Source: Anseranas semipalmata (Eukaryota; Chordata; Aves; Anseriformes; Anseranatidae). From it: DNA of 64,000 nucleotides. The position numbers and the translations under genes were made by a program. Shown piece after piece: positions 24,076-37,620 of the stretch. The notes below the pieces were generated by a model. That model saw only the letters and a program-made list of their open reading frames with translations. It had not been told where the DNA came from and searched no databases. Positions within the stretch are counted from its first letter, which is position 1. Each line of letters starts with the position of its first letter. The stretch is from the NCBI GenBank assembly GCA_013399115.1, contig VXAA01004006.1, positions 110,509 through 174,508 of the forward strand, in the 5' to 3' direction.

Positions 24076-27000
24076 CTGGAGCACGTTGTGAACGTCAGTC
24101 CTGTAGTCTCGTGTTTGCTAAGAACTGACAAGTTTTCACACACGTGACTCTAACCTGTGGAAGGCTGATCTGGGGATTTTTTTAATCCAGCCCACAGGCA
24201 TTAATAAAATGCAAATGAGAGAGGGGGAGCTGGAATAAGAACATTTCCCAGTTGTGAAGCTAAATCAGCTTAAGTTAAAGAAATGAGGTGGTGGTGTGGG
24301 GGGGAACTGTCTTTTTGTGTGTATAATACAGATTCAGTGTAGCTGTGTGATGCTTGTTTCTTACTGGGAATCTGTGAAAGCTGTAAAAAATACCATGTCT
24401 GATCTAAGACTGCTGATAGCCTTGAATTCCTGGGGAATAATTGATTCAGCACTTCTCATTAGTATGCTGCTCGTTTTAGCATGAGGCCTAATTGTGCTTA
24501 CTTCCACAAAGCTGCATCAACAGAAAAAGCTTGTTTGTTACTTTTGAGAAAGACGAGGGATGACAGTAGATTGTTCTAAGGGGATTTTGTATGAAACAGT
24601 GGCATTACAGCATCTTGTAAGATTAGTGAGAGATGTTCACAAAGCCAAAATGAATCAGTTGAAAGCTTGGGTGTGGACTTTCCCTACATCTCCCCCATAC
24701 CAAAACTGGACTTAAATAGGAGTCCGACACCAAATGATATTAATGTTTGGGGGATTTGCTGTTCTGAGACTGTTCTCTTATCATAGATACTAAGAACATC
24801 AAAGCGCTAGGGTAGGATGAAACTCATCTTACTTTCTGCACCTTGGCTTTAAGATGAAATAGAATTGTGGACAAATAACAGCTGGATATTTGTGAGGTAA
24901 GCCTTGGTGCTAGGGCACTGCGTCCTCACACATTTCATAGCCACTTGACGTAAGGCACTTAACCATGTTTCTCTGAGATGGAGAAACTCCTTCTTTTTGT
25001 TCCAGACTCTTAATCTCAGAAGTTATTGTATGAAGGAATTTGTGCTATGTCAACAAACACCTTTTCAAAATGGGGCAAGAAATTTTTTGTTTTCTATGGT
25101 TTAATTCTCTAGCCAACCAAGAATATGCAGCTTAAATTCATTACTTAGTTGTGAGACCACAAGTGACTATGGCATAAGCAAAGCTATTTGCAAACTAACT
25201 CTTGTAACATGAGGGATCCAAAGTGCTTCTTTCCTTCATAGCCAAGATTACATCTCTTCCCAAGACAAAGTCGCAGCATATCTTTTTTTTTTTTTTTCTT
25301 TTACTGAGTTCTGTCTAAAGAGACCTGAAGCATAACCTAGGTTTTGTATTCTAGCATTGCATTTACAGAAATGTTGAATCAGGGGAACAAAACAGGGGGA
25401 GGGATGGAACAACGAAAACAAACAAAAAAACCTTTGCTGGTCAGAGGTCTAGATGGGCAGTATGGGTATTTTTTTTTTTTTAGTAAGATTAAAATTCAAA
25501 TCATTTGGGTAAGTGATTAGCTGTGCAGGTTAGGAGAAGGATTTTAATTATTTTATTAAATGCTTGATTTTTTTTTGTGTGATCCTGGGCAGAAAGTCAA
25601 AACCAGAAATGGTGCATAATAATAGTGTCTGTAACTTCTTCCTGGTACACATGTGGCTCTGCAGTTCTTTGCCTCTTGGGTCACAAGCTGCAATGCCAGA
25701 CTGCTTTTGTGCTAGCTTATTTTTGCTTGCAAGCTACAGAATGGGCATAGAAGACAAATCGGATTTGTTAATGCTAAATTGAAATGAGATCTGAACTAGC
25801 ATTTTCCTATTCCAAGGGAACTGGTATTTTATGTATAGTTTTATAATGCATTCAGTCCTGTCTAGCATCAACAGCATCTTCCTTCCTTCTCTTTTCAAGT
25901 GTTAGGAGAAAGGGAGTGGCTGTTTTGCCCTGCTTGGGTATAAATTATAATTCTTCTCAAATATAGCCAGAAAGTAGAGATTCCCTAAGAGCATGCAACA
26001 ACTTAGATTAGAAATAGGCTTAATGCCATTTTACCACAGAATCCATTGGAGGGACATAGTTATTGCAACTGAAATTAATTCAGAAAACTGTTACTGATGG
26101 CCATGATTTTTATATGCATTTTAGCAAGCTTTGAAAATGGGCATAATGACACTTCCTCTTTGGGGGAATATGTGTGGATGCTCTTAAGTCTGGAAAATAA
26201 GAAAAATTTCAGTACTAGCTCAAAAGGTGAACATGTTTCTCAGTATTTCCTGTACCAAGAGATATAAATACAGATATTTTCGGAACTGGAGATGTAGGAA
26301 ACAAGGAAGTTCCAAAGAAAACTGTTTGGCTCGTCAATTGCATTGGGAGTGGGCAGGGTGGATATTTTCGTCCCCTGGAAAGGAACCCCTAACCTATTGG
26401 AGTACACTGCCTCGTGCATATTTTGTTGTCTGTAGTTTCTGTGCAGCTGGCATAAAAGACAAACTCGCCCTTTAAGAAATTGCTCAACTCCTCGAGATTT
26501 ACCCATTCATCTGTCCACTCTTCTCTCGCCATCTGTTTCTTTTGCTGTGGACATGTGAAGTTGCTCCATCCCTGCAGCAAGATGCAGCCTGGATGGTTCC
26601 CAATGAGGCTTTCGCATGAAGTGAAGTTTTCCTCTCTGCAAGCACGGATGAACGTGCCTCTCTGTCAAGGTGTAGCCCTATAAAGAAGCTGGGTTTTCTA
26701 TTCCAGCTGCACATCTGCAAGCCCTTTCAAGAGACTACGGACTTGTGTTTCTCTCTGGGTCTGGGATGCCGGGCTGGAGGAAGTGCCTTGCTCTTTGTCT
26801 GCAGAGAATGCAGGATAGAGGTAAGGCAAGAGGGGAATATGACAGTGAAGGGGGAGACTGTGATCTAGGAATGGATACTCATGGGAAGGGATTGGGCTCA
26901 ATGCTCCTTTTTCTACCCATTGATATTGCTAGAGCCTCAGGATCTATCTGAAAACATGTGACTAGTTATTTAAAACAACAAAGTACAATGTAGTTTTTTC

Positions 27001-29560
27001 CTTTGAAAGTGTATTTTCTCCTTGAAATCTGCTCTTTGAAAGCACCGTTCCAGATCTCCGTGAGGATGCTGTTAGTGAATTCGTGCTTGCTCTGCTTACA
27101 GCCATGCCTTTACTCGGAACCTGGCCTAACAGATACAGCTTTTTACAGTGGTGAAGTTGTGTGTCTACTAAAAGGCAGCTACCAGAGCATAATAGTTGGA
27201 AACCTTGAAGCTCACATACCTACTTCATGCTTTGTTTTCTTCTTCTAAAGAAATCACCGGGCTATTGATTGTGTCAGGTAGACGGACACAGGCTCATTGT
27301 AGCTGTAGCTTTCCAAAGTGGCTGCTTTCTAGCTCTGAGTTGAAACCTTGCTATTTATGTTCAGTTAGTGTCAGGGTGATGATGTGAGCCATGTTTATAT
27401 CGCCCTCACTGCCTGTGAAATGATTCTGTTTATATCCCATGGTTTGAGTTAGTTATTTTAAACCAGCAGGCTCATGGCAGCAAGTTCAGGTTTCCTGACG
27501 TGGTGGTCCTGTAGCACGTTGCTAGACTGCTTTGGAGGAGGGGGGAATAACTGATGTTTACTAGTCCTAGCACAGTATCACTCAATTGCTGTTGGTGCTT
27601 TTAAAACATATATTGAATGGTGTCATTAAAGTGTGTACTGAGTGAGATTTCTGTTCCGTGCAAAGCAGTGTGTTTTTTTTTTTCCTTAGAACCACAGAAA
27701 ACTAGCCTGAGGTTTCACATCTGTCTTCTCGGGCTAGAAGAGCCACGGCATGTGCCGGTTTTAAAATAAGTATAAAGAAAATCTTTGTTCTGTTGGTTAT
27801 CGATGATCCTTGAATTGTACTTTGAGATGCAGACACCCCTTCTGCCTCCTTTGTGGTTACGGAGGGTCTAGTTCTTGACACTGAGCAGGAGGTGGGCTGG
27901 CATAATTGGGCAGACTGGCTCTGCATGTGACTTCCTGATGCACAGGAATGATTAAATCTGCATACTTGAACATATGATCCTATACTTCTCTGGCATATGA
28001 TCATTTTTACCTTGATGCATTGAAGAGACTTAAATCAGCATAATTGGGTATGGAGTTTCTCTAGCATATGGGCATTGGTTACCTAGCAGTCATCTACCAT
28101 ATGCCTGCCTAGATAGCTAAGTGGCAGCTATGATTTTTTTATTAAAAAAGCAAACAAAACTGCTTTGTATGTATATGTATTCCTTCTCTGATATTCTTGT
28201 GGTAAAAAGCTGCTGTTAGATATCCTAAAACTGTAGGACTTCTTTTTCCACTGTGGCTAAAAGCTTTGATCCGTTCTAGTTTGGATTCCCCTTAATGCAG
28301 ACTGTTGAAAATAAAGTGTTTTTTCACCATCCGTCATCCCCGGCATTGCCCCCAAAGCATGAGGCGGAAGAGGTACGTTGTCTTTCTGGACAAAGTAGTT
28401 GAGCATCGTGCATGTTTGAGGAGGTGCTCAAAAGGCTGTATAGCAAAACCTCCCCAGGAAAAGAGAGGTCTGCGTCTAAGGAAGGAAGGGATAGCTGTGG
28501 ACGGCTCGTTCCCAGCTTCCCTCCACAGCAATGTCACGGAGGTGGATCACTCGTGCTAGTAACGGGATCTCTCCCCACGGTAGATGGCAGTACAAGACTG
28601 GTGTTACAGCCACCTAGCTCGTGGCACTGTGAGCACTTAGCAGAGGTTACCTTACATAAATGATCGTCTCCCCCCTGCATCCCCTGTCAGCTCTCCAGCA
28701 TTTGAGGAATAAAAATTGGCTTCCTCTCCCCATTCTCCCAGTCTCATATGTGAAAAGCAGTGTGAGAAACAGGACAAGGGGAGAACCCAGAACTGACCTT
28801 GGATTTCAGGTTGCCAGTTCAAATTCTGTGTGGGTTAGCGGGACGCGACTTTTGGCTTCTGCTTCAGCCAGCTCTGTGAAATAGAAGTTGGACAAGTGCT
28901 TGTATGGTAAGTAGCCTGAGCATAGCAGCACCCTGTCAAACTCGCAGCTGGCAGTGGCCTTGCTAGGGATAAGGCTATTTAGGTAAGGAATTCTCCAAAA
29001 GAGCTGTTCCCTTTGGAGGGAACACTGAGATGCACACACACCCCCTAAAGAAATCCACATTTCTTTTGCTTGAGTGATTCCTGTCCTGTTGTTGAACAGG
29101 CTCCAGTCCACAGGACAGACTTCCTGATACCAAGGTTACTTAAAATAGAAGGCCAGAAGGCACTGAAGTGTTGCTATATGTATCACAAAAGAGAGCTCAG
29201 TGATTATAGATGTTATTTTAGAAATAATTGAGACAAGAAATACTGAGTCTCTCTACACAGAGAGCATGGAAATGTGTGTGGCACTGTTGCCATTAGTCAA
29301 ATATAGACAAGTGGAATTAAAAGTAGAATAATATTTCAAAATGAATAACTACATCAGGCATAAGTCCAATGATTGCTTTATTAAAGCCTTGACAAGTGCC
29401 AAGCAACTCCTCGGCTATACCAGGGAGCCGTACAAACTGTAAATTCCAGTATTTCATAAACCACTGGAGGAGGGAGCCTACACTACCTGCAGCTGAAGGG
29501 GGCTTTATGTTTTTTTCTGTTGCCCAAAGTACTTGTTTCCGTGCTAGCTAGCACGGGAGG
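24076..29560. other. No gene recognised
   Basis: Moderate-GC sequence with T-runs on the plus strand (T15 at 25283-25297, T11 near 27673) and only short ORFs. One splice-like interval (28811-28907) is discussed as a finding. Confidence 0.6.
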
Positions 29561-29645
29561 GATCATAGAATCATGGAGTCATTTAGGTTGCAAAAGACCT
29601 TCAGGATCATCAAATCCTACTGCCAATGTGACCTAAACCTAACGC
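29561..29645 (-). mobile_element. CR1 LINE 3'-end fragment
   Basis: The plus strand reads GATCATAGAATCATGGAGTC, then ATTTAGGTTGCAAAAGACCT, then TCAGGATCATCAAATCC. This is the reverse complement of the avian CR1 3' end, including its ATTCTATGAT terminal repeat. Only about 85 bases survive. It is the clearest avian marker in the window. Confidence 0.85.
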
Positions 29646-32600
29646 AATCAGCTGGAATAGTTAGTAGCTGCTTTGTTTTCTGGAATTTTATGGCAAAACA
29701 CTGAAATGGCCATTATAGTCTTTTTCCATCCCCTTTGAATGTACCCCAAAATATGGAGCATTTCCATTAAATTAACAGTCGATCACAATGATTTACAACT
29801 GTCTTGCCTCCTTTCCTGCTCTGAGATGGATTGCAGTCATTACTGTGTTCCTGACAGCTGAGCTGGCTCACAATGAGGAGGACGAGGAAGCAAGACGGTC
29901 GTAGTAAGGATTTTTAACATACACTAATGGAGCTGTAGCACTGCTTTCTGTGTCCTGTTTGCTTCTCTAACAACTTCTGTTCACTGACAAGCAAAAAGGA
30001 AAACATTGAATTTTATCTAGCGGCAATATTGAAAGTAGTCTTCATGAGATTCAAATGTGGATGTTTCTTATTGACAGATGGATGGACGGTGTTTCCCTGC
30101 TTAGTATCAAATGCAGTAGCTTGGAGTATTTTCTGATGGAATAGATGAGTGCTTAATGCCAGTTCTGATTTAGGGAGGGCTCGGGGGGAGCCTGAGATTG
30201 TAGCAGGAGTGAAAGGTGGGGCCAAGCCTGTTCTCATGTCCAGAAACATCTGCCATTGATGCACAACTGAAGCTCACCTCAAACTCGTTTAGCACAGCTC
30301 CTAGCTAGTGGGGTCTGGATGGTGTAGGATGAGCAGGGCCAAACAAGTCAAAGTCAGATCTGGCAGCTGCTGCCCTGAGTTTGCCTGTTCTGAGCACCCG
30401 GCACAGTTGTTCTTGTCCTCCCTTCACATCCAGGTAGTTATAAATTGAGTTCTGGGCAAGTCCTGTTGTCACATTAATAGGTGGCACAGAAATACCTCTG
30501 CTACGTATTTCTTTTGTGGATGTTGAGACACTAAGCTATTCCCAGGAGAAATGACAAATCCCGGATAAACAACTTTTTTTACTTGCACAGCTGGTAACCA
30601 AGAAAAATGCAGTTTGTAAGCGTAGGGACGGCTTGGAGATCCTTTTCCATGTGGAAAAGTTTATCAATGAGATCAAAGCAAAATGTAGAGTGTGTCCTAA
30701 CTGAAAGCTTTCCCCGGCTGAGGTCTCTCTGGTACCTGGGGTTCTCGGTGGTGCAGGGCTGACTGTCCCATGCCTGATAACTTTCTCACTGGAGTGATTT
30801 GTAAAACCTCCCCGAGGCACCTCCACAGTCAGGAGCGGAGATGAAACCTTATGTAGCCAGAGGCAAATTGTGATCCTGCTGCTAAGTGAATGCCTGGAAT
30901 GAAAACCTTCATGTGGTGGTGGGATGATATGGGGATTTTTGTGATGGGTAAATGGTGATAAGCACGCTTTTGCTTGAGAAGATTATGTGACTCCATGAAG
31001 GTGAGCACTTGGATGTGGTGCAAATGGGTGATGTGTGTGAGCAGCATCGAGTGTGTGTGTCTAGGGGGAAAGATGGTGTGGGAAAGATGGTGTGTGCGAG
31101 GGAGAAATTCACAGGAAGAAAAAAAAGGGGAAGGAGGAAAACCTGAAGGCAGTTTTGAAAGGGGAAAGAACATGTTTCCAGCAACACCATCTTCAATGAA
31201 GTTAAAAAAGTGGCTCTTAGACTGCTGTGACTGAGTGAGTTCAGGCTTGCTTTTAAACTCTCTGGTCTTCCTAAACAGCACTCCAGATCACACAGAGTCT
31301 TCACTGTAACCCAGAGCTGTCAGCTGGCCATCCCAAGGAGGCTTTCACACAGGGTAGGACCACATGGCTGTTGTCTCTTGTGCTGTACAGCTGTAAGCAA
31401 ATATTAATAGTGTTAAGCACTGTATCAGCTGCTAGCGCTTCAGGCTCTGTGCCAACTGCTTGGAGTCGGAAGCTACAGAGAATAACATGCAACATACACA
31501 GTCACCTCGGCGACTGAATTTCTGAAACCTGCCTCGGCAGCCAGGAAATCAGTGTGCAGCAGAGCAGTGCAGCCCTGTGTGCGGCATGGCCCTGACCACC
31601 CCTTGAAGGGAGGAAGGAACAGGCCTCTGTCTTGCTTGAACACCGATGCTTTGATGGAGCAGTGAGGAAGACGTAAAGCTCCTCTGGCTTTGTCTTGTTC
31701 CCTCTGCAGTCCTCCCAGCATCAGCTTCCGTGTCAGTGGGTCTTTGGGAGGTAAACATGGAGAACCTCCATGTGGGGCATCAGCAGTGACGGTTGATTGG
31801 GAACATGATGTGGACATCCAGTCCTAGTGTTCTTGGCAGAAAAGGTCTGATGTTTGTGACTTGTTCTAAACAGCATCTAAAAAACCCTTAAAGGGAAGCA
31901 AGGTCAAAAGCTTTGGCATTAGCACCAGGTCAGCCAAGACAGGCCTTGGTCCCTGAGGGAGAGACCTGCTGATGGTGTTGCAGGAGGAGCACAGCCAAGC
32001 AGAGACGCTTCATGCATGGGTGTGCTGGCTGACAGGCAGCCTCGCTGCTTCGGTGCTCAGAGCCCACTGCATACTCACTTGGCAGAGCTCTCGCAGAGCA
32101 AAGGTGCCCCTGGAAGGAGGTGAAGGACTGGTCTGAGCCCCTTTGTGCCTGTGCTGTAACTTCCAAGGAAAAAGGTGAGGATCCAGCTTCAGAGCTCATC
32201 TCCAAGCACACCTCTGGGACAGAAGCAAGGAGCACTTCGAGCTCCCTTCCAGCAGGAACATGAGGATACAGTCACTGCTGTGCTCTGGTGCTAATAAATG
32301 GGGTCTATTCTTGTGTCAATGAAATCCAAAGATATTCTCCGCTTCTCTAAAAGATATTTAGCCTTTCAGAGGGATGAGTATCACGCAGAAAAGTTGAAAT
32401 CACAGATTAGTTACGGCCTGCAAAACCTAGTTGGACACGAGCACTTCTGCATTGGTCTGTAGTGTGAAGGTATGCCATCCTAACAAGAAGCAGACATCAA
32501 ACTGAGTAAACTGTTTGCACTGCCTGTGTTGAAGGCCTAACAGAACCAAGTGGGATTAATAGGTGAATTTGCTATTGATCAGCCTCCGGTGGTGATAGCA

Positions 32601-33904
32601 AAATGAAGATAATCCATTTTAAAACTGCCTTTAACCTTCCAGCATGACAGGATTATTTCTAAATTCCGTGATCTTTATACTGTTCACTGCTGTGGGCTAC
32701 AGAACACTGCTGCATACAGGTGGGAGTTGCAGCAGTCTTCAGTGAAATAAACTCATCCCGATGCTGTGTTGTGATGGATGTTCATGCCTTATATCCCCAG
32801 TCCCGTTCCATGTGCCTGGGGGGTGAAAGTAGAGACTGGCTCTTCATTAGAGTAGCTGTGCTGCTTACCTGGCATGGTGGGATGGAAATAGGCTGCCCGT
32901 GGTCCCCTGCCCGTCCCACCCACAGCTGCAAGGATACAGGGTGCACTGCATCAGCATTCAAAGTAGCCTGACCTTGGTAGAGAGAGAAAATTTATCTTTT
33001 ACTTAATAAATTTAGTGCAGAAGAAGGGGAGAGAGAAAGGAGATTAGTTTAGATACCTAAATAGAGTTCCTCTGTGCAGGATTACAGAGGTTAAAGTAAT
33101 TCCTAGCTTGATCTTAATATTGAATGCTGCCAGGCAATAGCAGTAGGTCAATACAGGAGGCAAAGCCCCTAGCTTGCGCAGGGGGGCTTGCAACAGCTGA
33201 ACCCAGAGCTGCATCAAGTGTCCTTTCTGTTCCCCCAGAGGGCTTCATGGTGCCTCTGGGTCAGTGGTGAAACAGTGTGGCCATGGGGGGTGCCCCTCAC
33301 TGGTGGTACATCTTCAGCCAGGCTGCTGGAAATGATGGAAGGACAGCAACACCACTCCTAGGGAGCTCCCAAGTGCCACCTCCTCACTGACTCAGAAGTG
33401 GGAAAAGGGGACCCCTTAGATCACTTGTTTTGGGGCTGGTAATGAAAGCTGTCTTATTTTATTAATTTTCCTGGTTGCACGGAATCAGCTTATTCTCACT
33501 GTGGGCTGATGAAGTGAGTGACCTCCAAGGTGAGGGACCACAGGACAGGAGACTTTGCTGGAGAGGTCTGGAGACAGACAGATTAGCGACATGACGGATG
33601 CAAAAAACTCTTGAAGGAAAATGGGATTTGTCTTATGCTTGGGAGCTTCCTCTCACCAAACGTGTGATACCGCTGTCTGCTCACCACCCTACGTGTACAG
33701 CATGCAACAGAGCGCTGGTAGATCCATCTGATTTGAAAAGCCTGGTTTGCGTGTTTGGTGACAGACCTGAGCCTTTGCTCAGCAGCCAGCTCCTGGAATT
33801 AGAAAACTTGGTGCTTTCACCTTTTCCTCCTAGAGCTGGGACGGTATTTAAAGCACCGCAGCCCCAGCTCTCTCCTCGTTTGCCAAAGAAGGCTGCAGAG
33901 TGGG
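29646..33904. other. No gene recognised
   Basis: Mixed-composition sequence with short ORFs only. A two-copy 14-bp repeat (GGAAAGATGGTGTG) lies at 31067-31094 within a GT-rich patch. Confidence 0.6.
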
Positions 33905-33957
33905 AAGTGCAGAGCTTGAACCTAGGACTGTAGAGCCTGTTCTCTGCGCTCCTGTTA
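33905..33957 (-). mobile_element. Probable MIR-family fragment
   Basis: The plus strand reads GTGCAGAGCTTGAACCTAGG then ACTGTAGAGCCTGTTCTCTG. This follows the reverse-strand MIR order (GGCAGAGCTGGGATTTGAACC, CAGG, CTGGAGCCTGTGCTCTTA). It is short, so it should be confirmed by alignment. Confidence 0.4.
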
Positions 33958-35054
33958 GGAGCAAACCTACAACTGAGGACCCACCTTCATCCCTGCAGTC
34001 CTAGAGAGACACCACAATACACATGCAAGGAAAACTTGCTTTTGATCTGAACCATGCTGCCTGCTTAGGCTGCAGGCACTGCAGGACAGAGACCTTACCT
34101 TCTGCCCAACTTAAAAGCAGCCGGGACTTCAACCATGCTGTACTATGTGTGTGTTCCTCAGGGGGCCAGAGCCACCACCTGGTGAAACAGCCAACGCACA
34201 AGGGCACGGTTAAGTCATCACTCAATCAAAATAGGTCACTCTGTCCCATGGCACATGGCTGAAGAGGAATCTGTTCCTCCCAACGTCGATTTGACAACCA
34301 TTTCTGCAGGACAGTGCAGCGGGGCGGGAGGACAGGCACCAAACCAGCAGCACCTCCTGAGGCTGTGGCAGCATCCCTGGTAAGATCCTATGGCTGGACG
34401 TTTCAGCCGTGCAGGCAGGTTAGACATCGCTCTGGGACACGGATATTCACTTCTGAGGTTTCCTATGGATTTTCCGCAGCTTGAAATATCACTGCGTGGC
34501 TCCCTCCAAAGAGGTACCGTAGCATCTGGTTGATGTTGACTCTGCTTATGAATGCACCACCGACATTTTCAGCTACAGTTTGTTTTCTCCAGTACAATTT
34601 CCCATTTGAGTACTGAAGTTAGGCTAATGCAAAGTGCTTTAGAGAATCTCACCACACTAACTTTGGGTCTTTCTACAATAACGTATGTGTCAAATTCAAT
34701 TGTTAAAAGCCCTGGGCTATATTTTCAACTAGTACTGTGCTTGCTATTTTTATGTTTAATTATTTCTGTGGCACTAATGTCCTTTAAAAGTAGCGCTGTT
34801 GTACCATGATGGTCTAAAGAGATTAAGAGAGGGAGTTTTTTATGAGACCAGCCAACGTAAATGGTAAAAACAGATAAGCTTTTAGGCACAAAAAGTATCA
34901 ATTTGACCTTACTTTTAAAAGCCCCTTCACATGTCATGTTTTCCTCAGACTCTCATTACTTTTACTGAGAGCAACGTTAGATCAATAATGATCACTTTTC
35001 CAGGAATCTGTTTCTAATACACAGAATCTGACCATCATCAAGCAGTTATAAACT

Positions 35055-35125
35055 GCAGCTGAGGAAGCTCAGGCCCAGGCAGGGCAGGCGATATGCCCCG
35101 GTGCTGGTGAGTCACTCGGGTAACT
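35055..35125 (-). mobile_element. Possible MIR-family fragment
   Basis: CAGCTGAGGAAGCTCAGGCC, a purine-rich AGGCAGGGCAGGCGATATGCCCC and GGTGAGTCAC resemble the MIR order GATGAGGAAACTGAGGCACAG, TTAAGTAACTTGCCCAAGGTCA. The similarity is weak. Confidence 0.25.
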
Positions 35126-36699
35126 CAGCAGCACTTGCCTGTGTGCTGGGTTTTATGCATGAGCGTTGTCTCCTCTCTCTTCTCTAAAAAAACTTCTGGG
35201 TTTTCTTGTCAGCTTTTGTGCATGTCACAAACTTCCTGTAAGTCAGTGTGATGTGCCCTGATTGAATCCAGCCACGGAGCTGTGATTTGCTGCTGGTCCC
35301 AAAGGTACCAGGTGCATTTGCAATCCAATTGCAGAGGGCTGCGTTCTCCCCTGAGGGGCAAGCTGCAGAAGAGTGTCATATTTAATTGAAAGAAAGAAGC
35401 TCTTTAAGAAGTTCCAGCTGAATGGGGAGTCAATCCCTACTTAGTTTTCTACTCTAATGGCAAATGTGGACAAAGATACATTTCTGTTTCCGTGAATTTT
35501 TCTGTGTGATTTCTTGTTTCTGTGCTGCTAAGAGGAGACAGGCAGGGCCTGAGCTCTCCATTCCTGCTGCTGCTGTTCCTCAGGAAATCTCTTAGAAGTG
35601 ATTGCTCCAGCTGGCTGGAATAAGCCTTCAGGTGCCATCACTCCAATCACTGTCCTTTAAACTGATGGGTGACGCCCTGGTTAGAAATATGGAAGGGAGC
35701 TGGTGTGTACGGTTCTGCTCTGCTGTGTGGGAACCTCTCGTGCAGCGCTCAGGCACTGCATGCCACCGCCTGCTCTCTGCAGCGTTGCAAACTCCGGTGC
35801 TTAAATGAAGAGGGCTGTTCTCATGGGGTTATGATTATTTGAGCCTGACCCTGCAGGGAAAACCCAGTAATGATAGTAACTTCAGAACAGATCCTCTCCA
35901 GTCCAGCTCCTTCATTGCTTTTCAAGAACCTGTGAAGGGAAGAATAAAAAATACTCAGCGGATCTAACCATAGGTATTTAACTCCAGTACCTCAGTTTGG
36001 ATCCTCATCCCCTCAGCCTTCCCTGAAGTCACTGCCTTCAGGAGGTCTCTGCTTCCAGCCCCTTTCTGCTGAAAGTGGTTTTCCTCCAGGATGAAGGCAG
36101 AGCTGCAGGAGGCCGTTTCCAGCAGGCTCCCTCCATGGCGCCTTTGGGGCGAGACACTTGAGCTTTCACCGGGCGCTGGAGAGGTCTCCAGCCCCGTGCT
36201 GCCCGGCTTGGCACATGCCCTGCCTCACTTGGCCGCTGCTGCTTGAAGCAGCAAGCGCTTCTTGGATGGGAGCTATGGGCATGGCACGGCCTGCGAGGCT
36301 GCTGTCCCCGGGCTATCCCATACCAACGGCTTTTCCTTCAGGTAAGGACAGAAAAGCTGCTCTGAAAATTAAGCTGAAGTCCACATGGGCTTATTCCCTT
36401 GGCATTGCAGCTGCCATGTCCAGTCCATGCAGCGTCAGACAGCAGCCTTCTGACACAGGAATTAGCTCATGCTGTCCCAAGGAGAACTTGGTCCATAATA
36501 TTTCAGTTTTAGCAGATGTTGCACATAATGTTATCACAAAGGGAGGCGGAGATGCAGAGACCTACCAGCCAGATAATAAAAGGCCTGCTGAAGAACAAAA
36601 AAAACCTGCTAGTCATTGCAGAGATATGTTGCCCCCAGGAAATTAAAACCACGAATACCCCGGCACATGCAATAAACATCTCCTTTGTGTCCGCGTTAC

Positions 36700-37620
36700 A
36701 AGCGCCGAAACCTCTGGAACGTTCCGAAATGACAAAGATGCTTCTCGGTGCCCCCCCTTAGGCTCCAGCTGCTTGCAAGCGGCCATGACGAAGCCGAAAC
36801 ACAGCAGCAGCCCGGCTGCCGCGCAACTTCGCTTCCAGGGGGCCCCAAGTTCCGCGCACGGGCGCGGAGCGACCAGCGCACCTGTGCCGGGGCTGCGAGG
36901 CGGCTGCCGCCGCTTGAAGGCAGGAGGCGCCGGGCTGCGAGCAGCGCAGCGCCGCGACACGGTGGCTGCGGGCCCCGCGGAGCCGCCGNNNNNNNNNNNN
37001 NNNNNNNNNNNNNNNNNNNNNNNNNNNNNNNNNNNNNNNNNNNNNNNNNNNNNNNNNNNNNNNNNNNNNNNNNNNNNNNNNNNNNNNNNNNNNNNNNNNN
37101 NNNNNNNNNNNNNNNNNNNNNNNNNNNNNNNNNNNNNNNNNNNNNNNNNNNNNNNNNNNNNNNNNNNNNNNNNNNNNNNNNNNNNNNNNNNNNNNNNNNN
37201 NNNNNNNNNNNNNNNNNNNNNNNNNNNNNNNNNNNNNNNNNNNNNNNNNNNNNNNNNNNNNNNNNNTTTTTTGGGGGGGGGTCCGCGAGTGAGGGGGGCT
37301 GGAGAGGGGGGTGCTTTTAACGCCGTGAAACTTTGCTGCAGCAAAGCTGTCCTTCCATCCCCGGGCGGGGGGGAGACCTTGCGCTTGCTCCCACCGCCCG
37401 GAGGACGAGGAGCCAGCCCGAGCAGCAGCCGGCTGCCCCGTCCTCCGCGGGCAGAGAGCGGCTCTGGGCTCTAACTTCCCGAAGCGCCCGGTGCTGCTGG
37501 CTTCAGCCGGCAGGTCCTCCCCGCCCGGCTCCAAAACGGGGTTTAAGGGCTCCTGAGCTGCCCCGAGGCTGTGTCGCGGTACCGCCGCTCCTATGGTGCC
37601 GCTTACTGTTGCTCGCAGTG
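36700..37620. promoter_or_regulatory. GC-rich, CpG-rich promoter-like region, orientation unknown
   Basis: Strongly CpG-rich sequence flanks both sides of a 278-base gap; CCGCGGAGCCGCCG directly precedes the gap. ORFs here are long only because stops are rare in GC-rich DNA. In mammals GRIP2 is the next gene and runs divergently from CCDC174, so this could be a GRIP2 or lncRNA promoter. No GRIP2 peptide was found on either side of the gap. Confidence 0.55.
36989..37266. other. Assembly gap, 278 N
   Basis: Unsequenced stretch in the centre of the CpG-rich region. The right edge restarts with TTTTTTGGGGGGGG, suggesting that an extreme G-run stopped sequencing. Confidence 1.

Noticed and set aside
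24945..25000. Possible MIR fragment (GCCACTTGACGTAAGGCACTTAACC)
   Set aside because: Only about 25 bases match and the flanks do not continue the consensus; too weak to annotate.
26804..26820. Acceptor-like CTGCAG and donor-like GAG|GTAAGG about 16 bases apart
   Set aside because: It would be a 16-base microexon with nothing to join to; treated as coincidence.
27378..27500. Possible C/D-box snoRNA (GTGATGATG as C box)
   Set aside because: There is no D box CTGA at a suitable distance and no terminal stem.
28814..28830. Pol III B-box-like word AGTTCAAATTC
   Set aside because: There is no A box at tRNA spacing and no cloverleaf pairing, so it is not a tRNA or a recognisable SINE head.
34552..34809. 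85-codon plus ORF with a hydrophobic C-terminal half
   Set aside because: No homology recognised, no splice or promoter context, and its length is within chance.
36748..37534. Long ORFs on both strands spanning the gap (up to 258 codons)
   Set aside because: Their length comes from translating N-runs and from stop-poor GC-rich DNA; no peptide is recognisable.
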